DNA from: Saccharina japonica
Lineage: Eukaryota; Sar; Phaeophyceae; Laminariales; Laminariaceae
Direction of reading: 5' to 3'
Length of the DNA: 64,000 nucleotides
Assembly (NCBI GenBank): GCA_008828725.1
Contig: MEHQ01003257.1
Location: forward strand, 1-64,000
Shown: piece by piece, positions 37,301 to 48,388 of the stretch
Layout of the letters: each line of letters starts with the position of its first letter
How positions within the stretch are numbered: position 1 is the stretch's first letter
The notes under the pieces: model-generated
Databases searched by the model: none
The model's input: the letters and a program-made list of their open reading frames with translations, nothing else
Told to the model about the DNA's origin: nothing
Translations under genes and position numbers: made by a program

Positions 37301-40300
37301 GGCATTCCTCCTCCATCGCTTTCTATGCGCCGGGGTTCACTTCCAACATCTGCGGGTGGAGTACGTCAGGCCAGCATGTCACGGGCACGAGCTGCCCCCT
37401 CTGCCCCACCCCCACTACCTGAGGCCAAGCCAGCGGTGGCTCAGGTTGAGAACGGGGGTGGAGGAATCGGCGCTGTATCGTTCGCCATCGTCACACCGGC
37501 CGTCATCAAGTGAGACTTGAGTTGTGTGTATGGTGCGTTGAGTGATTTTGTGCCGTCAATGGTTCTCGGCTTTGATGTGTCTCATTCTTATTGCACTGTG
37601 TCCCTCGTGGGGTGTGTGTGCACAGTATCGAGGGGTGGGAAGTTGAGACGTGCGCTTAACCGTCCTCTTCGCCCCTGCTCGCGGTGCTCTCGAAGCCTAC
37701 ACGTTGCTGCCTCGCGTATGGTATCGCCAGTCACGACGTCAGTTTTGTTCCCAATGGCATCGCAATGTCCTGCTGTTCGCCTGTGAACACGGCTACCTTC
37801 TCCTAGAAGTGGTTAATGTCGTCCTTTCCCATCACAGCCCCTGTCTGTCTCTCCGTGTCGTGAAAACGCCGCAACTTGTCTAGGAAGCCGCGTCAAGGCA
37901 AGGGGTGGAAGAACGTTATTCTCCAGTGCTGCGATAAATAAAAGTCGGAATGTTGGTACATGTGTATTTGATGCTGCAAACTGGTTCACTTTTCTTGTCT
38001 TATGACGGATACAACCGTGCGGCATCATCATATTCGCAATTTAGCCATATTTTCGCAAATTTCGTCGTCTTTGTCGTTGTGTGTAGTGATACAAATATAC
38101 GAAGAATATACCACTTACTTGGTCGCTGTTTTGAGTTGCCGTGCTGTTTTCCCGTTCGGTTGTTGCGGGCATCGTGGGCGTGCCTTTGACAGAAGAACTG
38201 AACGGACGACATAATATATTTGACCACACACCGCCAATCGAGCATGCTGCGCCGTCTCATGGCGGAGTGAAAAAGTCGTAATAACGTTCGTTTCCGAAAC
38301 GCGCCCCCCCGAGGCTTTGAGGTTTGAGCAACGCCACGGTAGGGGGGTGCCTTATTTTATGATCGTGGGCGTGCCTTTGGCAGAAGAATTGAACGGACGA
38401 CATATATGTGAGCACACACCGCCAATCGAGCATGCTTCGCCGTCTCGTGGCGGAGTGAAAACGTCGTAATAGCATTCGTTTCCGAAACGCGCCCCCCCGA
38501 GGCTTTGAGGTTTGAGCAACGCCACGGTAGGGGGGTGCCTTATTTTCTGAAGCTCCTCACATAAGGACCTCAATATCACACGAGGACCTCAATATCTCAC
38601 CCGTAGAATCTTGGAACCATTTGCCGACAGCGACATCAGTTTTTTGTATCGTTTTGTTTTTTTCAGTATTTATTTTACCGGGGTAACTATTAACACTCTC
38701 TGTGACGAGGTGCCGCGTTGATAATTGGCGAATCAACGCGGAGGGTAGTAACCCTGGGTGAGAGTCTCCAGCTGATCGCAGCAAGAGGCCTCCTTGATCC
38801 CAAAGTATACACGAATAAAATGAGACAACGGAATGTTGCAACAGAAACATCACTTCGAAGGAGTTATGTTCGCGCGACTTAACAGCAGTAGTGCTAAAAA
38901 CAATATATATATATATCCTGGCAAATACAATAATACTACGTAACCGGTAGTTTGCGCACTTTGCGGGTCTCAAACCATTTCAGAAAATGTTGAGCCAAAA
39001 CCAAAACGTGCAACCCCCCTACTACTACCGTGGGATGGTTCCTGTTTTTGTTTTGACAGTTGAACCATCCCGAATATGTTTTGAGTTGAGTGTGATCGAC
39101 GCATGCTACGGTAGAAGTGCACCATGTATGTATTCTCTGTCTACAGGTGCGGTCGTTTGAGGAGCTCCATACCTCGCCTCACCACAAAACAAAACTGTTT
39201 TTTTGGTGGAAATTTGAAAAGAAAAAGTGCTAGAAATTTCCCGATAACAAACAAACTGCAATACAAGAAGGAAAATTTCCGACGAATTTTGGGTTAAGGA
39301 GGCTTTACTATTCATACTATTAATAAGTCATTCAGAAAACGTTTCAGCTTTAAAAAGGTATACCTTATTACCTTATACCTCTACCGTCATGCAAAAAACG
39401 TTCACCCGAAGCGCATGGCGATAAGGACAAGGGATAGGAAGGGCAGGAACCGAGGCCTTTTCGGGCAGTTAGTTCGCCACAAATGACTTGCGCCTCTTGT
39501 ATTGTGTACGCTGCTCACAGTGCATGGAATATGCCTACCCCCCCCCCCCCCCCCGCATCCCGCGCCACCCTGTCGGTAGGAGCGGCGGCTCGACAAAGAA
39601 GCTTACCATTGGAGAGCTGCAGCTGTCATCGGAGGTGACTCACTACGTGGTGCCTTCGAAGAAGCCCGCTGCATACCTGCAGGCAAAGGTACTACATACA
39701 GTAGGCGGAGCTTTTGCTTCCCTGTTCGCTTTGAAACTGAAACGTTGCAGCGAACATCAAACTACTCCTTATTGCTGCTGTCACCCTCGCCGAAACGTTC
39801 ACGACTCCTTCTACTGTGGCAGTAAAGGTGCTCCTTCCTTGGTTGGTGCGACATTTGACAGGTCGCAATGTCAGCATAAACGTCGATCGGCGCTGCATGA
39901 TGAGTGGTTCGTCCGTGTATTCCTTTTTGCCACCCGCTTCCTTTCCTTGAGAGACCACGCTCTTACTACAGTAGTGCCACTAATAATGTCGATGGCTGCG
40001 TCCCAATGCGGGGCAGGGGCGCGTCTTGCAAAAGTTCTCTGGTTGTAAGGCCTACGAGTACGAGTAACGTGTTTGTACAGAGTTTGGAAAGTCGTATCGA
40101 TTGGCCCATAAGTACCCCCGAGCGAGAAAAAGAACCCCTCGTGGAGAGCGGTGCGTTGTTCTGTCTGCCGTGCGATGGAAACATGGGAGGGAAAAGGTGG
40201 ACGAGACAGAGTGGCAAGGCGCCAAGCAACGGGCGCCCTTGAACGGGCGCCATCGAACAGAAACGGTTTTCGAGGTTTTTGTAAGTAAGGAAAGAGGCGA

Positions 40301-43300
40301 CCGGGATATGGCCGTATGGTACCGGCAGCGAGCATGCTATTGTATTGCCTCACCCGCGCCCGATTTCGCTTGCTCGGAACATTATCTGCGGTTGCTCGGC
40401 AGCAGTAGAATCTCGTAGGAGGCACGTGGAAAACCGACGGTCAGAGGAACTTATTTGATGGCACATAGTCGCTCATGTTCAAACAGAGCTCATATCGTGC
40501 CTCGTACCGCCCCCCTGGGTGCCATGTGACTCTGCGACGCGGGGGTCGCCAAACACGACAGGCCACGAACGACACCGACTATCTGCTCCTGGCAAGTGGT
40601 GACGTTTCGATTTTCTTCGGCAACAGCTTCGCCACCAAGACCAGCCTGGAGTCGGTTTCCCCCGGCGAGACGTTCCGCACGTTCCTAGGCATCGATCCTT
40701 CTGTGAAGGTACACGCGGCCGAAGGCATAAATAGCTTCGAAAAAAGGAAACGAAACACACTGGCGTTAGACAACCGCAAACACGAAGTCGCGTTTCAAGT
40801 GCGCTGTGTGCAGGAAAATATCGGGACTGGAAAAGTCCGGGCGAATGACGCAGTTGTTAATGGAATTGCAAAATCGGTGTGATTGGTGATTGGCATTGGC
40901 ACTGCTGTATGACGCACACACGAGTGATCTACCGGCTTTTCGTCCAAGCGTGTGAAGTCTAGAGAACTTCATGTATAGTTGCATCCGAACGAAATCTGTA
41001 GCTGTCTTACGTTTTTCCTCCTTTCTTCTCAATCTCCGTGTCACTCCTCTCGTCGTCGCGAGGCGCTGCTGACTGCTGACTCGCCAAAAACAAGTTGCTC
41101 AATATCTGCCTCTTGCCCCTGCCTACTTCCGTACCAATGGAACATAGGTCAAAGTGGCGCCACCTCGCAAGACAAGCAGGAAGCGGGGTATACTTTCGAA
41201 ATCAAATCACGTCACATCCACGCAAAGGTGATGTAACGTGGGTTCATGACGCGTTGCTTTCTTTCCTCTCTGCAAAGCAGCGACAGTATTGCAGATAAGA
41301 TAACAGTGCCTCGATGCCAATACTTATACCCTCTGGATCACGCTACTGTGTAATGTTGTCGAGGGCACAAGCAGGCAAAGCGTTTGGCCGGTCGCATATC
41401 GACCCGCGCTCTTGTAAACACTGTAGGGGGTTGAACGGCGTTTCCGCTGAGCAACGATGCAACAGACCATACTCTTAATACTGCTGCAGTAGCTCTACGT
41501 AAACCGGGGTAAAACTTCAGGTCCCTACGGCCATGCTCACCATTGTCCCGTGCCCTCCCCCGCAACCAAATGTATGACGCCCTTCACGCCAACGATGACG
41601 ACTTGCAGCACGTCCATCTCGAACAAGAAGAAGGTGCCCGTCACATGCGTCGTCGTGGACGCCATGCCCCGCTCCGCCGACGAGGCCATCAAGGTGATCA
41701 CCGCCACCAAAACAAAAACGTATATCTACTAAACCCGTCCCGATGTAAGGACATCAGCTGTTTTACATGGCAGGTGTGGCATTGGAGGTAGGGGGCGAGG
41801 AGCTCTCGATGTTTTTGGCTAGGCAAACATTCGGGGAGCGAGTCATGCGCGGGTCCGTGTGTATCGTTCGACAGATTTCATCAAGATTGGCGGGTTCTTG
41901 TAACCGACATGCATGTCATGTACACATGTGAGTTAAAACATGAATTCGTGTGTGGACACCATCCGCGGTGAATGGCATAAACGCTTGGGGGGGCGTTCCA
42001 TCGCTACAGCGGTCACCGACACAAAGGTTGGGGGCTTGCTTCTGTCGCACAAACTATCGCCGGTCTGGAAAACAATCGGGGTAGATCGCGTGTAGCAGGA
42101 GGAGCACGCGTTCTCCAATTTTCGCCTCAAGAAGTTTGCGGTGCCCAGGCATATTGTATGTGTGGCACCGAGTTGCCTCCACGCCCCCGGACCGTGCAAG
42201 GTGCTTGTGTAAACATGTCGATGCCGTGTTCATTCGTTCTGCAGCAACTTGGCGATAGCACCCGTCTTTCACCTTGGACCCTCGTAGGCATCACTTGTAG
42301 CTGTCGATGCCCGTTTCGGTGCCTTCTACGACGACGACATGATCGCACACGAAACGGGCCTAGCTGCATGGCCCTCTATATACTTGTGTATTGCTCTGTC
42401 TACAGTAGTTGATGCCATAATGAAATTACCCGCCGCACGCACCCTTGCCGATATTTGGCATTAGGTCAACGACCGATGTCTCTCTTGTCTTTTGTCAGGT
42501 AGAGGGTAGGCACCCGTCGAGCCATCAACGGACCCCTTGGTGTCATAATCACTTAACCCGCAGAGAATCAGTGTCTAGGTACCATAACAAGGATTTCCAT
42601 AAAATACACGACACCCAGGTGGTCCTTCAAGAGCCTGCACCTTCGAGCGTTTCCAATTCGGAAGCAATCACGGACGAAGTTCTCGTGTCCGGCGCGTTGG
42701 AGATGTTCGGCGGGCCTGGTGCCGGGGGAGGAGGGGAAGGATCCAAACATCACGACACACGGTCGCGCTTTTCCCTCCGACCGTCAGGGTCGGCTGAAGT
42801 GACAAGTCGCGTGGCGGGGGTTGTCAAGAGCCCATCGAACCACCTCGTGAGTAGCTCAATCACTAGCAATGGTGCCTTAAAGCCTGCCAGTGTGCTGAAA
42901 CGCTGTTCTTGCTTGGAGGGGGACCACTGGAAATGTTATATATATATTTTCAGTTCGCGTTTTTTGCTGCCACAAACCAATCCTCACCAGACATTCGGTC
43001 GAAGCACGTTTTATTCGAGTGCAAATATACATACCGTACAGATCCTGTTGCCCTGGGGCGGTGCGCGCTTTCCCCTCTACTTGTGGCATAGGGCATCATA
43101 TAGAGTGCACCAATGGCCCGCATCGACACGGCCTTACAGTGTTCTTCCCTGCTGCCGATCGATCCGGTCGATCTAAGATTTCCCGTTATCGGTACATAGC
43201 TCTGACCAGATCTGTGTCTAGGCAATGCGTCCTTGGCGTCCTCTCCGTGCCATCCTGGCGTTCAAGGGCCGAGCAAGTTAGTGGAGTTAAGAGCGTTTCT

Positions 43301-43680
43301 CCTGTTCGCTTAGACAAAACCGCAACACAGTCCAATAAAGAATCATCATCGTTCTCCCCTCCAACCGAACGCCTCGGTCCTGCTGTGCGACTTGACCAAT
43401 GATGACCGTCCGACCCCCGCTCTCCTTTCCGCCTCCCTCGGTATCTCGGTTCCACATTCGTTATTTTCTCTGAAATCGCGCTGTCCGCTTTGGCACGCCG
43501 TCCGCCCTGACATGTACCACTCCCTCGCGTCGGTGGACGGGTGGGCGGCGGGTGGGTGCTGCTTGGTTGGAAATACAGGCGTGGGTGGGAACAGTGGCCC
43601 CTCAGGGCGAGCTGTCGATCCCGTTCGAGTACACTACGGAGTGGCCAATCGAGAAGGAGACCGAGATCATCGAAAAATAA
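28338..43680 (+). CDS. DUF4140/DUF4139 (MuiA-like) protein, copy B, 14 exons
   Basis: Exons: 28338-28526, 30996-31127, 33370-33492, 34298-34488, 34961-35099, 36043-36169, 36714-36814, 37259-37509, 39580-39688, 40562-40708, 41148-41227, 41609-41693, 42619-42846, 43579-43680. The joined frame is open for 667 residues. Residues about 20-110 are DUF4140 (TFSSKDVPITAVTVFRKDK; MIDKASVRVKGSGHC). About 108-235 form a Glu/Arg/Gln-rich coiled coil (LDWWAAKAVETDMETARLEL). About 245-667 are DUF4139 (RGATWAPAYDLRVDTET, VALRLSTAEP, GELQLSSEVTHYVVP, DYLLLASGDVSIFFGNSF, CVVVDAMPRSADEAIK, IPFEYTTEWPIEKE). Every intron except the exon 8 start is placed by identity with copy A at the same phase. Exon 8 is a Pro/Gly/Ser-rich linker with no Gln tract. 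The product is probably cytosolic; the family's function is not established. A complete gene by sequence, with all the conserved DUF4139 blocks present. Confidence 0.9.
28762..28865. mobile_element. Short inverted-repeat element family 1, copy 1
   Basis: The left end TACGGAGGACCATAGTAAAT, then AGGACC, is inverted at the right end as AGTCCTATTTACTATGGTCC and CCCGTA. The interior has GGTTTTTGTGTGTACC. It lies in intron 1 of copy B. About 104 bases, no coding capacity: a MITE-like hairpin. Confidence 0.85.
29839..29948. mobile_element. Short inverted-repeat element family 1, copy 2
   Basis: TACGGGGTGGGCTAATGTAG, then AAACAGGACC, at the left and GTTCTATTTACTATGGTCCC at the right. The interior (CACACCAAAACCTATAT) is the reverse complement orientation relative to copy 1, so the family inserts both ways. 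It lies in intron 1 of copy B. Confidence 0.8.
30799..30903. mobile_element. Short inverted-repeat element family 1, copy 3
   Basis: Left end GCGGGGGGCCGTAGTAAATA then GGACC. Right end ATCCTATTTACTATGGCCCT then CCGTAA. It sits about 90 bases before exon 2 of copy B. Confidence 0.85.
31381..31497. mobile_element. Short inverted-repeat element family 1, copy 4
   Basis: TATGGGGGACCATTGTAAAT then AGGACC at the left, and GTCCTATTTACTAGTATTTA then CTATGGCCCCCCGTAA at the right. The right arm has a small internal duplication of TATTTACTA. It lies in intron 2 of copy B. Confidence 0.85.
32853..32876. repeat. Long G homopolymer
   Basis: A run of more than 20 G, interrupted once near its end, in intron 2 of copy B. 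Several similar runs of 10-18 G or C occur in the cluster. Exact length is doubtful because such runs are prone to sequencing error. Confidence 0.7.
33548..33762. repeat. Three-unit minisatellite in intron 3 of copy B
   Basis: Three nearly identical units (about 33548-33616, 33617-33689, 33690-33762) each contain CGCATCCTTATAATGCCGGG, ACGGAGCACGTTGGG and TTTTCACCAACCAGGCAG. The first bases of each unit vary in length. High identity between units indicates recent expansion. Confidence 0.92.
35278..35385. mobile_element. Short inverted-repeat element family 1, copy 5
   Basis: TTAGGGGGGACCATAGTAAA then TAGGACC at the left; GGTTCTATTCACTATGATCC then TCCGTAA at the right. Interior CACACACAAAAACCTATATA. 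It lies in intron 5 of copy B. Confidence 0.82.
38171..38550. repeat. 191-bp tandem duplication in intron 8 of copy B
   Basis: Units 38171-38361 and 38362-38550 both run from ATCGTGGGCGTGCCTTTG through CACACCGCCAATCGAGCATG to CGCCACGGTAGGGGGGTGCC. They differ by a few substitutions and small indels, so the duplication is fairly recent. Confidence 0.93.
39101..39392. mobile_element. Second element sharing the GCATGCTACGGTAGA-type end, intron 8 of copy B
   Basis: Left end GCATGCTACGGTAGAAGTGC and right end ATACCTCTACCGTCATGC are imperfect inverted repeats and match the ends of the element at 14872-15364. Shared interior phrases include GAGGAGCTC near the left end and a TTCAGAAAACGTTTCAGC-like phrase near the right end (TTCAAAAAATGTTTCAGC in the other copy). 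Non-coding and shorter than the copy in gene A. Confidence 0.6.
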
Positions 43681-44200
43681 ACGAATGCCATGAAGGACAT
43701 TTTTCTGTGCGCGAAGGCATGCGTGTCGTGCACGAGCCATATAAGGACGATACATTCCCACGGTGTCCTTCGATTCCGCTCGCTTTCACGGTGGTGGTGG
43801 GCTCATCTGACGCAATCTACTCGCGTCTGGTTCGTACGCGGAATCGTGCATCCATATCTGAGAAAGTATGACATTTTTTGCCGGTTCAGACACGTAGTCG
43901 ACTATACGTAGAGAGTACTGTTCTCTCGCCCTTCGGTGCTGTATCTCTCGCACGACGCATGCCCATTGGTTTCGCCTCGTACATACCGTTTCGGAGCATC
44001 CATCACAATATGCTGTTTTTGTCCGGGAACGTCAGAGGCAACAACAGCCAGAGTCATCACAGCAGCAGTGCATTTGGCAATGGCAGTAGGAGAGGTCAGT
44101 ATGGCTCTTCGTGTATATGTTGAACAGCAGTGTATTTGCCGTAGTTATATGCGTACGGTTAGATAATACATTTCCAGACCCAGATCTCGTAGGCTTGCCG
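43681..44200. other. 3' flank of copy B
   Basis: No further exon is supported. A TTTTTCTGTGCGCGAAGGCA phrase at about 43698 matches the 3' flank of copy A, consistent with a transcribed 3' UTR. I could not identify a polyadenylation signal with confidence. Confidence 0.45.
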
Positions 44201-44369
44201 TTCGCCCTGTGTTGCAGCCAAGGTAGAGGTCACGGCTCGTACACCATTGTGTACACCGTTTTAAGGTTGGCTTAACCACTCCCGTACCATCTTACCATAC
44301 AGGGTCCTATCGTTTGCTACCATATCCTGTCCGTATCTACCGCGTCGCGGAGGGGTAGAACGTACACCT

Positions 44370-45060
44370 TTCAACAAGTTACGAACCTCGTTTCAGGCGG
44401 GATCTGAAACAGAGGACTAAACCATGTGTTAGGCGCCATCATCAGCATAGGCGGGTCATCACCGCACCATATTGTCGCACCTTGCGTGTATGTTGATGGT
44501 AGACCGTACCGCTTGCTATAACATTAGATCACATTTCAATATGTTAAGAGCCCCGTTTTTAGGTGAAATCTGAGCCCGGAGAACAGTGTATACTGTGTTT
44601 GTGACCATCATTACCAGCATGGGGAAGTCACCGCGCACGGCGTTGATGTTGATCGTAGGCCTTGCTTCTTGTTAGAACATCAGGTCCACAGATACTACGT
44701 AAGACGTGCGTTTCAACAAAGGTATGAGCCTCTTTTTCGGGGAACCTCGACATCATAACTGCTGCATTTATTTGGCGCCATCCTCAACAACGGAAGGGGG
44801 GGTCGTCACTGCACCGCCTTTACGTCATTGCTGCTGATGGCATGCCCTACATGTGGCTTGGAACATCAGATCCACATCTACTTTGGGGAACGCGCACAAT
44901 ACAACTGGTTACGAGCCTCGTTTTTTGGGGGGATCTAGGACCAAAGACTACTACTGTACATTGTGTTTGGCGCCATGATCGGAAAGGGGGCGTCTGTTGG
45001 CATCCAGATCGTCTGGTGATGACTGTCCCCAAGTTTTCTGACTCGGAATGATCTCAGAAC
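44370..45060. repeat. Degenerate tandem repeats of about 160-190 bp
   Basis: Four diverged units are anchored by GTTACGAACCTCGTTTCAGG (44379), GTTAAGAGCCCCGTTTTTAG (about 44540), GGTATGAGCCTCTTTTTCGG (about 44721) and GTTACGAGCCTCGTTTTTTG (about 44908). Each is followed by a (G/T)GCGCCAT-like phrase and a GGG(T/A)(C/A)(A/G)TCACCGC-like phrase. They resemble an old satellite or a degraded repetitive element. Confidence 0.6.
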
Positions 45061-46180
45061 GATGACCGATGGCGGTATTTGGAGCATATCGCGGGGCTGT
45101 TGCTACACAGCTCGAACTATAAGGATGCTGTGTAAGACGGGGTGGTGCCTTAGTTGCAAACGGCGCTCTCTGGTCGAGATAAGGTTTTACACTACAACGT
45201 AAGCACTGGCGAAAGTTCAGGTACAGGGGACAAAAGGAGAGTGAATATCGGGGAGTGCGCAAGCACTGCCGTTCTTTGATGTATATCCATTTTTTTTCGA
45301 TTCAACGCTCTTTGCAGCCTAACGGTCAACCGTCGATCCTAATCTTCCGATCCACAACTGTTCGTTGAACAGCAACTTGCTATTCCGTTTGTAACAGGGT
45401 AAGCCCTCGTGTATGTGACTCGACTTGACACAAGCTCTGCTGCAAAATGTCCTTCCAGCACGCTGCCACTATTATTAGAGATACATATCTACTTGACACG
45501 GCCCTTTGGGGGATGCGGAGTAAGTGGCAAAAGTCTCAGTCAGTGCGATACTACTGTAGATGGAATGTCGTTCTACGGTGTATCCTCTTCAAGTCTAGAT
45601 ATTCAACGCTTTCGTGTGGGGAAATGTCGTTCCTTACATGTATGTATCCTCTTGTGTACATACTTGTCAATATTACCAACTGTCTACTGCCGTGTAGATA
45701 GAACGCCGTTCCAACGAGTACCCTCTTCCATCCTAAACAAAGCTCGTACGTGGTGAAATGACATTTCAGCGCGAATTCTCTTTCGCCACCAAGCTTGTCA
45801 ACTGCAATAAAACTATCAACAAAACCATGTAATGTGCTGACGGTGTTATGTTATACGGTGGGTCCTCGGCCCCCAGACCTACACCTGCCTCAAACATTTT
45901 CTGTGTATTACACTGTTCTACTCGCGCGGTTCACAACGTGTATCTTCTGTTTACGTCGCCAATTACAATTACGTAGGATACACGTATACAAACAGCATAT
46001 ATGCAGTAACTCTGCCGCCTCAGGCGACGATGCTCCGTTGGTCCTACAGTGATTTTGACGACCAGCAGTTACAGGTGAAAGGATGGGGATCTCAGGCAAT
46101 GATGAGTGGGCCTTTATGAGATTTGAGACGTGCATGTGTAATAGCCCCCATCTCCTGTCGGATAGGTTGCTCCTCTCCAG
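45061..46180. other. Gene-free stretch
   Basis: No recognisable gene. Around 45550-45760 phrases like ATGGAATGTCGTTC, GGGAAATGTCGTTCC and AGAACGCCGTTCC recur with TATCCTCTT, suggesting a very degenerate short tandem repeat. Confidence 0.4.
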
Positions 46181-46189
46181 CTAGCTCGA

Positions 46190-46625
46190 GAATTCATTTT
46201 TTCCGCTGGATGATTGAGCTGAATGAATAATTGGCGAGGCACTTGGTCGCGATGCCGGAGAGTATGTCATGCATTCCTGCGTGGTGGGTGTGGTGATCCT
46301 GCCGCTCTTGGTCAGCTCGAGAATAAGGCATATGCGAAGAGCGATGTGTTTGGTCCTTGCGCTGTAGGTGGAGTCACCGGCGATGTTTTTGCTATCGCAG
46401 TTTATTGGCACCGTATCGAATGTGGTGTAGGTCAACTCTTCGGGTAGGCCGAGAGGTAAATTGCAACCTTGCCTCCAAAGCTGATTGCGATTAGCTCTGA
46501 CTCCACTGTTGATTGTGCGGTTAGGATCTGCATCTTGACCCCGAATGTTATGGATGATCCGACCACCATGAAGAGGTAACCCGATGTCGACCTGCGCCTG
46601 TCGGGATTGGACACAGGTAATATTT
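46190..46625 (-). pseudogene. Ty1/copia RNase H fragment, second lineage
   Basis: On the minus strand one frame reads NPDRRRSTSGYLFMVVGSS and LTAQSTVESELIAISFGGK. After a frameshift another reads VPINCDSKNIAGDSTYSART then KHIALRICLILELTKSGRI. This is the C-terminal RNase H module of a copia polyprotein, clearly different from the element at 1-4.8 kb (which has RSKHIDVRFHF and LGEGVKEA at the equivalent places). The RT and upstream parts are missing or unrecognisable beyond 46640. Confidence 0.85.
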
Positions 46626-46639
46626 CGTACTACTAACAA

Positions 46640-47194
46640 GTATGCCCTTTAACTTCACTGCGGATTGTATTTAATAAGTGTTTCAGGGCGCAGAAAGATT
46701 AAGGACCGAGACCGCCCTTGTGCATTCCCCCTATTGGCAACTGGACTACCCAGGGGAGTCACCCACCTATGCACGTCATGACGAACAAAGTACAGAACAC
46801 GCGTTTCCCGTGTATTACGCAGCTTGCAAAGCTGAGTATCGACCACTCAATGTGGTCAAACCCACGGCTGGTGCACTTATTATTTTCAGTAATTTGTCAT
46901 TTGACATTGGAAGTTACGTGGGACGCTGGTCGTGCGAACTCTAGATTCCTCTTAAAGGCCACCTGAATGAAGGCTACCGGGTATGTAGGTGGGTATGGTC
47001 TGTGACTATATTTGACAGGTTTATGTCGGACTGGAACAAGTACGACGCATTGCCGAAGGGCAAAGGAAAATAAAATAATTTCAAGAGCAATAGGATATAG
47101 CACGTACGCGGCAGCAGCTAAGAATTCCCCTACTATTAATAGTAGTTTGGCTAAGGCTCGCGGCGTATTGTGATGTCAACGTTGGGAATATAGG
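46640..47194. other. No supported gene
   Basis: Flank of the RNase H fragment. A short phrase TCGGACTGGAACAAGTACGA at about 47031 resembles TCGGACTGGAACATGTACGA at about 31656 in copy B intron 2, so both may belong to one dispersed repeat. Confidence 0.4.
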
Positions 47195-47202
47195 CTCCTA
47201 AG

Positions 47203-48375
47203 TAGTGTTGGGATTTAAAAAAAAAACACTACCAACCGTTATTTTTTGTCGTGAATATTTCTATGAGCTGGGCCAGCCAAGGCGGCTGTTTATTCAGCAG
47301 ATTGGTCATGCCCCGACCAGTTTTATCAGTTTGGACTTGAAATTTCAACACGGCTTAGTCCATGTACTAATGGATACACTAGCCTCCTGCCCTCTTTTTC
47401 TTTTCGGGGGGGATACGACCGATGAAAAATTAAATACAACACGAAATCGATCAAAGCTACAGTGGAAGAACAGAAAATGTGAAGTGGGGACCGTGGAGAG
47501 ATGATCACCAAAAGGGTAGGCGGCCAGTTTCTTTGAACGTGCGGTTTCAATACGTGAGGCGTTAAAACTTCAGATCGAAACTCGTAAAATTGACGGGGAA
47601 TCGCAGAAATACGATTTTTCGTACTTACTTGGTTTATATATGTAATCGTGTTTTGGTAATGTCTCTTGATGGATGGCGAATTGGGCAGTGAAACTTATAC
47701 TGGCATCGATCTTCTCAATGTGTTTTCAGCAATATGTCCACTAATTATCCTTAATTATGATCGGGAACGACGATTTGTGTACGAATTTAGTTTAAAAAAG
47801 TTAAAAGCTGGTGTTTTTTGTTTTCACGGATAACTCGGCGAGATTGAGTCGGAAAAAGTGAGAGGTTCTAATATGTTATACTTCTTTTTTCGCGCAAGCA
47901 GTGGTCTGGTGTGTCAGGGTTAGTCTTCTAAGTATTTAAACCTACCGTAATATACATCACGAGATACGACTTTAGGAAGATGTCTCCCCTTTTTGGCTGG
48001 TCCAGCTCGTAGTCATAATCGCATCAACAGGGCCTTGATTTTTATGATTATTTTAGCTGTATGGCTTTTAGTATGTTACACTAAAATCCATACAAATAGA
48101 AGAGTGGTACGGTACGATGGATGGTATGGGTTTTAGAATGCCCATGATAAAACCGACTCAAACATGAAGTGTATGTATTTTAGAGTACAAATATATCGTA
48201 TGGGTTTCAGTATGACCTTGCTAAAATGCCATGAAAAATCTGCCTATCGCTTTTAGTATGTAATACTAAACGCCATACATACGAGCTAAATAATCAAATA
48301 ATCATGATTAATCCACCAAGAAAGGCCCAAAACAATCAATAGGCAAGCCCTGTTTTTGGTTGATTACCAACACTA
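47203..48375. mobile_element. hAT-like non-autonomous transposon, 1173 bp
   Basis: The left end TAGTGTTGGGATT and the right end (reverse complement TAGTGTTGGTAAT) share a nine-base terminal inverted repeat followed by weaker pairing. Immediately outside are CTCCTAAG (47195-47202) and CTCCTAAA (48376-48383), an 8-bp target duplication with one mismatch. TAGTGTTGG-type ends plus 8-bp duplications are typical of hAT elements. The interior is AT-rich, with subterminal inverted blocks (TTTTTATGATTATTTTAGC near 48040; its inverse near 48280) and no recognisable transposase. Confidence 0.75.
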
Positions 48376-48388
48376 CTCCTAAAGGCTA

